Source: Haematococcus lacustris (Eukaryota; Chlorophyta; Chlorophyceae; Chlamydomonadales; Haematococcaceae). From it: a stretch of DNA of 64,000 bases. Made by a program: the position numbers and the translations under genes. Within the stretch, counting starts at the first letter, position 1. Each line of letters starts with the position of its first letter. The DNA is taken from positions 2,225,476 through 2,289,475 of the forward strand of contig JASKMD010000005.1 in NCBI GenBank assembly GCA_030144725.1, read 5' to 3'. The notes beneath the pieces were generated by a model. That model was not told the DNA's origin. It made no database searches and saw nothing but the letters and a program-made list of their open reading frames with translations. Positions 19,401 to 29,000 of the stretch are shown here, piece after piece.

Positions 19401-22327
19401 GTGCCAGTGGCAGTGGGCAGCAAGTCCAGGGGCAGGGGCAGGCTGTCAAGGTAGTAATTGCAGAGAGGCGCCAGGTCATCAAGGCAGCTCTGCGTGGTCT
19501 TGTGGAGGCAGCCCAGCCTGACCTCAGCCCAGCTGAGGTAGACGCAGTTGTGGCAGAGGTCAACAAGCGTATGACCATGGGCAGCAAGCAGTGTGTCCTG
19601 GCAGCAGTCATGAGCCTGACAGTGTTGCTCCTGTCCTTCCTAGGTCAGCCCACTCCAGGGTTCCCAGCAGCAGCAGGTCCAGCCCCAGGTCCCCCTCCCC
19701 CACCTGACCCAGCCCACCCTCCCTATGCCCACCCCCGCATTCCCACACGCAGCTCCCCCCGCACAGCAGCCGCCCCAGCCCAGCTGCCTCCCCCAGTGCA
19801 GCTGGGTATCTGGGACCCACAGCTGCTGGCACAGATCAGGGACGCCATGGAGCTGCTCACTAAAGCCAGCGTGATTGAGCACATGATGCGTGGCCCCCAC
19901 CACCACGGCATCAGGCTGCTGCCCGGTGAGGTGGCTGCCTTTGAGCAGCCCAGCAGTGCCTGGCCGGTGGCCATGCTCCAGCAGCTGGACGAGGAGCATC
20001 TGACAGGGGACGGCAACTCCCTCAATGCCAACGCCACCACCATCATCACCAGCATCCAGGAGTTCTACAGGCACCCAGGGCGTTTCATCCGTTGGTGGTG
20101 CAAGGCGGTTGGGGTAGTGGAGGAGGGGTTCAGTAGGACCATGAAGAAGCAGTTCCCCCAGCTAGTGCTAGGCCGCCTAGACTACAGCCTGCCTGATAGG
20201 CAGCACAAGTGGCGCTTGCCGGCCAACAGTGTGCTGAGGCAGCCTAGGTGGAAGGAAGAGGTGGCAAAGCATCGTAGGCTGCTGGGGCTGCCGGCCACGT
20301 GGCGAGAGGGACAGGACTCCATAGGGAAAGGGGGGCCAGGCAGGCTGCCCTTAGAGAAGAGGGTGCGCTACGCACTGTTCGTCAACCGCAGCCTAGAGGG
20401 CTGGCAGGCAGCCCATGACACCTGCCCACGCCCCTTCACCATGCTCCCCATGGTGGGGGTGCGGGCTCGCCACTTCGTCATTGATGACAGGGTGCTGCAT
20501 GGGGTGTTGACTGACCTGGGCATCACCACCCTCACAAGGTCCCAGCTTGAGGCAGACAGCCTGCCCCATTGGCAGAAGTTTATCCAGTACAGTCAGCTGC
20601 AAAACAGCGGTTGGGAGTTTGCGCGCAGGGTAGAGACAGACGGGGTCAGCATCTCAGTTCACTTTGTCCGCAGCCAGGCAGTCACCGAGCCCGTGGAGCT
20701 GCCCTTCATAGGGCGTAAGCTCACAGCCACCAGCGACTACGACCCTACCACCCACATTGGTGTTGGGGTGGACCCAGGTGTCACCCAGGCCATCAAGGCC
20801 GGGCATGCACAGCGGGACCAAGTCACAGGTCAGGTGCTTAGGCAGTGGGAGTGGGAGCTGAGCAAGGGGCAGCTCAAGCATGACAGCGGGCTTACAAAAG
20901 CCAAGCAGGACACAGCCCGCTGGTCAGCTGCCATCCAGCCACAGCTGCTGCAGCTGGCTAGTGCTACCCCAGCTGGCACGACCCTGGGCGGCCTCCATGC
21001 GCACATCCTGGCCCTCAAGGCCACCTGGGACGCGCTATGGGAGGAGTACCTCAAGCCACGCTGGCGCAGGCAGCGGTTGGCGTTGCACCATGCCCAGGAG
21101 CGCGTTATTGATGCGTTCTGCAAGAAGGTGTGACCCTGACCCTGACCCTGACCCTGACCCTGACCTGTCCTGACCTGACCTGACCTGACCTTACCCGACC
21201 TGACCTGACATGACCTGCAGGTGGTGAATGGGATGAAGTGGGTGTCACGCCACCACTACTGTCCTGACCTGACCTGACCTGACCTGACCTGACCTTACCT
21301 GACATGACATGACCTGCAGGTGGTGAATGGGATGAAGTGGGTGTCACGCCACCACTACTGTCCTGACCTGACCTGACCTGACCTGACCTTACCTTACCTT
21401 ACCTTACCTTACCTGACCTGACATGACCTGCAGGTGGTGAATGGGATGAAGTGGGTGTCACGCCACCACTACTGTCCTGACCTGACCTGACCTGACCTGA
21501 CCTTACCTGACCTGACATGACATGACCTGCAGGTGGTGAATGGGATGAAGTGGGTGTCACGCCACTACTACCACCAGGACAGGGGAGTGGCTGTGTTCCT
21601 GGGAGCGGGCAACTTCAGCCAGGGTGGGTGGAAGGCGGGGGCGGTGCGGGCGGGGTTTCGCAAGGTGGTGGAGCAGCCCAGCAGGCCCAGCGCAGATCCC
21701 AGGCCTGACAGGCTGGTGATCGTGGATGAGTTCCGCACCAGCCGTGTCAGCTCCTCAGTGCATGCCCGCCAGCCTTGTGAGCTGCACCTGCCACCTAACC
21801 AGCCCAGGCCAGCAGACTGGGTACCCCCAGCAGGCCAGGTCAACCCGCGGCTGGTGCGCCCAGCCTGGAGCCTGCGGCATGCGAAGTATGTGCGGGGCCT
21901 GTCGTGGTGCCATCAGGTGCCGCCCAACCCTCCGCCCCCTGCCCCAGCCCAGGCCCCACCCCCCCCACCCCCCGCCCAGGACCCCCCCCCACCCCCAGCC
22001 CAGGCCCCACCTCCCCCTCCCCCAGCCCAGGCCCAGCCCCTCCCTGCAGCACCTTGTCCAGCCCCACCACCCCAGGCCCCCCCAGGGGGCAGGTGGCTGG
22101 ACCGGGACACCAACGGGTGCCTGAACTTGCAGCGCATCGGGGAGAGCAGGCAGCGCCCCATAGAGCTGTGCAGCTGGGATGACCTTGAGGCTCTGCCCCC
22201 CATAGGCAAGGAGTACCAGCAGCGCTACAAACGGGTCAATGACCGGCTGCCCAAAGGCAGGCAGTGGTTGCACCGGGCTGCTGAGTACCGGCGGGGCATT
22301 GATGGTCGGGCCCGCAACAATGCATAA
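19401..22327 (+). CDS. Fanzor (eukaryotic TnpB-like RNA-guided endonuclease), near-intact
   Basis: Two exons, 19401-21127 and 21533-22327, join in phase 0 to about 840 codons ending in TAA. The true start is not located, since exon 19401 needs one base from an upstream exon. Fanzor features in order are a Pro/Gln-rich N-terminal part, MLPMVGVRARHFVIDDRVLH, FARRVETDGVSISVHF, RuvC-I GVGVDPG (Asp codon 20771-20773), VAVFLGAGNFSQGGWK, RuvC-II VIVDEFRTS (Glu codon 21728-21730), and RuvC-III WLDRDTNGCLNLQ (22094-22132). All three acidic positions are present and no internal stop interrupts the frame. The usual CxxC after RuvC-II is replaced by VSSSV, with single Cys residues at QPCE and SWC. A Pro-rich insert separates RuvC-II and III. 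Fanzors cut DNA guided by a structured RNA; activity of this copy is inferred, not shown. Confidence 0.82.
21128..21532 (+). repeat. Fanzor intron made of TGACC repeats with four tandem splice-acceptor copies
   Basis: The intron is built of TGACC/TTACC pentamers. The segment CCTGCAG followed by GTGGTGAATGGGATGAAGTG occurs four times, with exon-like starts at 21221, 21320, 21434 and 21533 (spacing 99, 114 and 99). Only the fourth copy continues into the long open frame; the first three run into TGA within the pentamer repeats. Confidence 0.9.
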
Positions 22328-22372
22328 GGCCCTAGTAGTTTCACACAGGCTGTCAGCCTTACAAAGCATAAT

Positions 22373-22545
22373 GCTGTTAGTTTTGATGAGGAGCCCAGTG
22401 GTCTGTCCCGGGAAAGTGCCATCTACGTGGGGTTTGCAGTCATCAAGGGTGCGACCGAGGATGCTACAACATGTTTGTAGTAGCTGAGTAAGATTACCCA
22501 CAGGCCGACATGTTGTTCCTTGTTGAATGAGTTTTGTGGGCCTGT
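22373..22545 (+). mobile_element. Conserved block downstream of Fanzor: candidate guide-RNA/right-end region
   Basis: It begins 46 nt after the Fanzor stop and matches the solo copy at 9743-9915 over 173 nt without indels. In TnpB and Fanzor elements the omega RNA is encoded at the 3' end of the gene and runs to the element's right end, so position and conservation fit that role. The terminal piece GAATGAGTTTTGT recurs again at 22711. The RNA itself is inferred. Confidence 0.5.
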
Positions 22546-22563
22546 AGAGATGCACACTTTGTT

Positions 22564-22568
22564 TGTAA
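22564..22568 (+). terminator. TGTAA polyadenylation signal candidate
   Basis: TGTAA is the usual volvocine-algal polyadenylation signal. This one lies about 240 nt after the Fanzor stop, just beyond the conserved block, and would include that block in the mRNA 3' UTR. A 5-nt motif can occur by chance. Confidence 0.3.
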
Positions 22569-22636
22569 AGATGCAGACCGGCACACAGCTAGGTCTGTCA
22601 GCCTGAGCTAGAGGTACTGGGCTGGTACTGTGCTGG

Positions 22637-22984
22637 TCAGCCAGCATTGTTCACCTGGTTGTGAGCCGATGTGGTCTCATCTGAGGTGTCATCTGAGGTC
22701 TCCCCTGGTCGAATGAGTTTTGTTGGCCTGCTTAACAGCGGTGTGCTAGATTGAATGTACTGGCGGTGTGCTAGATTGAATGTAAGAACACGAGGGAGCG
22801 CTACACAACTACCTGCTTGCCAGATTTTATCCAGCAGTGCAAAGCGACCGCTCCCGAATTCATGCCCATAGTACTCCTTAATTCCATTCCACAACCACAA
22901 CAAGTTCACAACACAAACTGACGAGTGGGGGGAATGATGATATTGGTTGTAGCGCAAGCATTGAGGGCACCTAGTCATTGACAT
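22637..22984 (-). CDS. Small unassigned ORF, possibly element-derived
   Basis: An ATG-initiated minus-strand frame begins MSMTRCPQCLRYNQ and contains LLWLWNGIKEYYGHEFGSG, which has more ordinary composition than the surrounding shadow frames. The start of its 3' part overlaps a short repeat (GTGTGCTAGATTGAATGTA, twice near 22740-22783) and the Fanzor-end-like fragment at 22711. I recognise no family; a transposase remnant is one possibility. Confidence 0.2.
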   Translation of the reverse strand: MSMTRCPQCLRYNQYHHSPHSSVCVVNLLWLWNGIKEYYGHEFGSGRFALLDKIWQAGSCVALPRVLTFNLAHRQYIQSSTPLLSRPTKLIRPGETSDDTSDETTSAHNQVNNAG

Positions 22985-24460
22985 TGCATCAGGCTGTGGG
23001 TCTGTTTGCTATCACTCAACTGATGGATGCAACAACTACTAATGCACACGACCGGCCACCGAGGAGGGGTGAGAGGGGTGTGTGGCAGCTCTGTCCTGAT
23101 GCCACTTTCAGTTCCCAACGTTGTGGGTGGTAGCCTGCAGTGCATGGACCTGGCCTGGCCTGGCCTGGATCTGCACAGCTGTGCGTGATGAGGCCGAGGC
23201 ATTGATACGGGGGGCTGCAGGCTAGGCTGCAGCTGCTTGCTCACCCCTCCCAGACCCACTCCCGCCAAGGTGGCACAGAGCAGGTCGGCCAGGCCAATGG
23301 CACAGCTGCAGTGTACTACTGCAGGTCAGCATCAATCAGCTGGCACAGGGGCAGGGAGGCGACTGTTGTAGAAGCTGGTAGTGGCAACGAGCCATACCCA
23401 TATACCTTCCCTGCTGCTGTTGGCATGCTCAAGTGCTGCTCATGCACGGTAGTTGTGGTCCCAACATGCAATGCAGTATGCACAAAACATCACATGGCAT
23501 GCGTTTGTTGCAAGCCATGCTACGACCCCGAATATGCCAACTATGATGCCAAGAGTGACCCTTTAGACTGTCAAGAGTGACCCGTGACCCAGCTGCCATT
23601 GAGCACCCTAGCATCGCAGCATGCCATGCAGCACCTAAAGGTTAAGCCCGGCAAGAGGGCCACACAGGGGGCTATCCAGGCTTCACCTCTCCCTCACAAT
23701 CTGCTTGCCCAGCATGCGCATAGTGCTTGCTGCCTTCTTAGCCCCTTCTTTCTGCTCAGGTGCACTCAGCTGACCTGCTGACGTTCTAATCACGAGGTTC
23801 TGGTTCAGGTCGGCGTGGCTGCCTGGCGCTGCGCTTGGTATTAGACATGATGGCCTGCAGGTGTGACAACACTTCAACTGCTGCAGTGCAAGCAACCATC
23901 TCATGGCAGGTGCCCTACAGCACGGGGTGTGCTTGGTGTCTGGCACAACTCGAGATGAGTCTCACAAGGTGCAGACACCTCCTGCCAGCTGAAGTGCTGA
24001 AATCCTCTAGGACAGCAGCCCGCTAACAATGTGGCAGGGTGAGCCAGAGCCGCAGGACCAACAAACCCGAAACGTGCACGTGCACCTCCCTAACTGCTGC
24101 AGGTCGTCAGCGTGGCTGCAGCTGGAAAGCACTGGACAAGCACGGGGCCTCTCTCCATGCCAACCTCTTCTGCAGCCCCCTCGCCAACCTTTTGCCCCGG
24201 GGCTGCACAGTTTAGTTCTGGTAGTACTGTAAGCTAGGTACTGCTGCGCTGCTAGGAGCACTAGGAGCACAGGCTGCAGTCATCGGAATGGCATCGCACC
24301 TGCAGGTCCTCCTGCGGCAAGTGGCAGTCGGCCATAAGAATCATAACTAAACGGGCATCAGCAGCGGTAAGCGCGGGACGGTGCAAGGCGTACCTCGATC
24401 TCGTGTGGCGCTAAGAGGATAGCGAAGAACGGGCGTTTGTAAGGAAGCTGCGGGAGCGGC
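22985..24460. other. No confident gene
   Basis: Several short open frames exist, including a Cys-rich one at 23311-23580 without an ATG. None shows conserved motifs. The 3' end should hold the promoter of the gene that starts at 24461. Confidence 0.4.
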
Positions 24461-26052
24461 ATGGCTGCAGCAGCGACTCCTACGTCCTCACGACGTTTCC
24501 CAGTGCCGGTAGTGCAAGCGTGTGACCAACGAACTCAGAGGCGGTACGTCAGTATTCCCACCACGCCCCCAACCCTCAGCAGCATGGTTGCCAAGCTGCT
24601 CGTAGAGGCCTTGGCCGAATGGCTGGAAGGGCCCGGCCCAGATGCCGACAGCCTGGATGGCAGTGTGGAGACCCTCGGCGCTGAGCAGCTGACTGATGAT
24701 GAAGTGCACAGCCGCATGCTGACACTGCAGGATGAGCTTGAGTTCCAGGCAAGGCCAAGTTGGGAACTGCTTAACATGCACATACAACGGCGCATGGAGC
24801 GGGTTGCGACAGGGAGCGGCTTTACATGCACAGCACATTATTCCCCTACTATAGTGGGCAGGGGCTGTGTTATCTGTAATCCGAACTGCTTGCATGCAGC
24901 AAGCATCCGGCACCAATACCAGATGTCCTACCCCAACCCACTTGCGAAGGCCGGGCAATCTATGTTGGCATGGAACACATGCTCTGATGTAAGCAACAGC
25001 TTCAGCATTGCCTAGTGCACACATGCTATTGTGCTACAGGCTGCTGGGCTTGGGCCTTGGGGGCTCGCTCTCGCAGCTTCCAGAAGCCCAATGCTGGGTA
25101 CTCCTTGCCCTGGGCTGGAAGTCTTCCTCGGTGTGGCCACCTGCACAGCTCCAGTGGGCGCCACTTGCTCTCCCCTGACCGCTGGAGGTTGAGGGCTGCG
25201 TTGCAGTCCCTGTCCACCCATTTGCCAAGCTCCCCAGGGGTGGCCTGGGCCAGCCAAGGGCACCACATGAGCCCCCGCACTGGCGCCTCAAACCACTTGC
25301 TCCAGGCTGACTGCAACAAGCGGTTCTGCACCTGACCCGGCTTGGGCTTCCCGTCCTCAGGCCTGGTGGGCTTGCTGCTATCCAGCTCCTCCTCACAGGG
25401 CTGGGGGCTGTCCAGGATTGAGCTGGGGACCTTGGGTTTGGGCTTTTTGGGCTCATCCGCGCCCTTGCGCTTCTTGCCCTTCATTTCACTCTGTAGTAGA
25501 TAGAGAGAGTAGACGGTATCCACTCTCACTACTCTCACTCTCGCTACTTGGGTTTGCCCGAGCTTTTCACACTCACTGGACTGCTCCCTACTACACACTG
25601 GACTGTTCGCTTTGCATGCACAGCAGCGTCACCTGCACTCATCATGCATGTGCAGCATGTCCCTAACCTAACCTACAGGGTGCCAGCGGCATGCTTGCTC
25701 AGTACTGCAGCACAGCATGGCTCCTCCTTCTGCAGCTGACAGGACCACATGCAGCAGCATGCAGCTCAGCCCAACGGCTTGATAGCGCCTTTGTGCAAAC
25801 CTCATCCTCACTCTCATCTGGAAACAGCCCCACTGATAAGCTTGTACAGGTACCCCACCCTGTCTCCCTCCATGCCCTGCGCCTGCTGCACCCGCACCCA
25901 CTGCCCGCTGCTCTGCAGACGCTGCCAGGCATTGCCCTGTTGCAGCAGCAGCTGCGGCTCAGTGTGCAGCAGGCCCTGGAACGCTGCGGCGCTGTGCCGC
26001 CTCTCACCAGCACCAGCCCAGACCCACACCTCCCCGCGCTGACACCCCACCT

Positions 26053-26085
<33 letters not shown>

Positions 26086-29000
26086 GGGCTCCCACCTCCA
26101 CCCTACCACCTGCCAAGGGAGGCCAGACCCAGGGCACAGCAAGCAGTGGGGTCCAGGGCTGGGTCAGGGGCAGCAGCTGGGTCAGGGGCAGCAGCCACAC
26201 CTTGGTGACAGCAGCCTGTTAGCTCCAGGTACGCTGCACGGCCTGTTGCAAGCGGTGCAGCAGCAGCCAGGGGTGCAAGGGGCGTGGCAGGGCTGGGCGC
26301 AAGCGCTGGTTCAGCAGCTGGAACCCTCGGAAGCCCATTGGGATGAGCAGCCTGAGATCCAGGTAGGGGTGGAGGCTGGTAAGCTTGCTGTTAATTTGCT
26401 GAGTAAGTATGCTGGAAGTTAGGGTAGCCTGAGCTTCAGGTAGGGGTGGGCTGCATGGCAACAGAGTGCAACAGCATGTGCACCCATTCACAAGAACAAC
26501 TGCCAGTGTTCATCATTAAACCCCCACCATGATGTAGCCCATGCAGGATCCAACCACCACCACGGTCCAACCACCACCACCATGATTCAGCCACCACCAC
26601 CATGATCCAACCACCACCATGACAAAGTTCATGCAGGCCTGCAGGACCAGGGTGCGTGCTGTCCTGCCCTGTTCAGGTACCAGGTTCGAATCCTTGTCAG
26701 CCTTGCTCTCATAACCCATTGATACAACCGGCGATACAGGCTCTGCTAGCCTGCGGCATATGAGTCTGGTACCAGAATGCTGCCTGTTGTTGCTGCAACC
26801 TCTCAAACATGAGTCATACAACCACATCATCTAGACCTCACATCACCTGATGCCTCCTCCCCCTGCCTGCTGCCCTCCCCCTGCCTGCTGCCCTCCCCCT
26901 GCCTGCTGCCCTCCCCCTGCCTGCTGCCCTCCCCCTGCCTGCTGCCCTCCCCCTGCCTGCTGCCCTCCCCCTGCCTGCTGCCCTCCCCCTGCCTGCTGCC
27001 CTCCCCCTGCCTGCTGCCCTCCCCCTGCCTGCTGCCCTCCCCCTGCCTCCTGCCCTCCCCCTGCCTGCTGCCCTCCCCCTGCCTGCTGCCCTCCCCCTGC
27101 CTGCTGCCCCTCCCCCTGCTGCCACGTTCCACCCACCCTGTCTTCCCCTGCTGCCCCTGCTGCTGCGTTCCACCCACCCTGCCTACCCCTGCTGCCCCTA
27201 TGCAGCACCTGGGACGCCGGCCCAGCGGCTGTGGTGGAGTGCAGGTGCTGGGACCGCGTCAGCACAGCAGCCGGCGCCACAGCCGCCGCAGCTGGGGCGG
27301 GTGGGATGGTCGGGCAGGGGACGCCAGCGGCGGTGGCAGCGGGTGGGGGGGAGGAGGAGGAGGAGGAGGAGGGGGGCGGCGCTCCCTCAGGCGGCGCACC
27401 AGTCAGGCTAGCCGGGCATCTCTTGGCGCCAGCAGCTTTGCGGAGCTCATCTCGGCTCAGGGCTCGGTGGAGGATCTGTTGGCCAGCAGTGAGGGGGAGG
27501 AGGGGGCCTGCCTGGTGGGGGCATGCCAGCTGCCTGCCCTGGCTCCGCATGGCGGCCACATGGGCAGCGTGGGGCTGGGGCTGGGCAGTGGGGGGGTGGG
27601 GATGGGGATGGGGTTGGAGCAAGCGCAAGGGGTGGGGCAGGGGGTGGGGCAGACATGCAGGGGGGGGGCAGCCTTGGGTGTCAGCAGGCTGGGGGGGGGG
27701 GACACAGGCCCAGCAGCTGGGGGGGTGGGGGGTGGCCTGGGTCAGCAGCAGGGGTGGGGGGCAGGGCAGGGGGGGTCTGCCACAACCCCTGTGGGGACCA
27801 CGTCTGCAGCCAAGCAGACGGCAGCAGCAGCAGCAGGGTTAGTGCAGGCCGATGTTGCTGAGAGTAAGCTACCCTCTGACCAGGAGGCTGAGGGAAGGTG
27901 GGAGGAAGGTGGGGGTGTGGGAGGGGGGAGTGAGGTGTTTGACCTGCTGGACAGCTTCCCACACCTACTAGGTGGAGCAACAGCAGCCGGCCCACCCCTG
28001 CCTCCCCCTCCTCCCCCCGCTGCCGCTCCTGCTGCTGCTGCTGCTGCTGCTGATGGTGACCAGGGTGGCTTTGCTGACATGGCCGTGATGCAGCTGCAGC
28101 TGGGGGAGTGGGAGGTGCCCCATGCAGCCCAGTTTGCACCCCTGGAGCTGGAGCTGCAGCCGGCAGCCAGGGGGGCTGGGGGGTGGGAGGGGCAGCAGCA
28201 GGCTGCCCTGGGCTTGGAGGTCGCAGAGGCTGGCTGGCAGCAAGGGGGGCAACGGCAATGGGGGGAGGGGGGGAGGGAGCAACAGGGAGGTCAGGGGCCA
28301 GGGTCCAGGGTGGGAGGAGGGCGGGGGGGAGCACCCCAAGACTGCTTTGACCTTTTGGCATGGGAGGAGGGGGGGCCAGGGGATGCCAGTGCTGTAGGGG
28401 CAGGGGCAGGGGCAGGGGGAGGAGTAGGAGCAGGAGCAAGGGCAGCGCCAGGGGTGCTGGATGTTGGGCTAGTCCTGCCGGCAGCATTCTCCTTGCCTGA
28501 GGAGTGGTCCTGGTCAGGGCCCCAGACCACCTCCACAGCCAAAGGGCCGTCACACCAGGGTCACGCTGGCTCTGGGACTGCTGCTGACGCCGCAGCTGGG
28601 GCTGATGGCTGGGGGGGTGGGGGGGCCCAGGTGGCAGCAGCAGCAGGCCCAGGCACCCAGGGACAGCAGCAGGGGGGGGCAGGGGGGGCCGAGGGGGGTC
28701 AGGGGGGAGGGGAGCAGCAGCGGGAGCAGCCAGAGGGCCCAGGGGAGGGGGAGGCAGCCCTGCTGCTGCTGGCTCAAGGGGGGGGAGGGTCAGGCGGCCA
28801 GGGGGGGCAGGGGGGGGGGCTTGCAGGCTGGCTGGTCTGTGTTGGGAGCTCTTGGAGCTGTTGGTGGTGGGGGCGGCGGCTTCAATGCCGACACGGTCGC
28901 CACCTACGTCACTCAGTTGCAGGTCGAGTGTCACTCCTGCTCACTCTCCTCTTTGTCACCCTGACCATAGTCTGCTGCTCGCCTTCCGGGCTGCCCTTGC

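Noticed and set aside
23311..23580. Cys-rich small secreted-type protein
   Set aside because: There is no ATG, no signal peptide and no repeated Cys spacing that fits a known family.
26827..27628. Long Gly/Arg- and Pro/Cys-repeat proteins on both strands
   Set aside because: Products of an 18-bp repeat whose length is a multiple of three, open in every frame.
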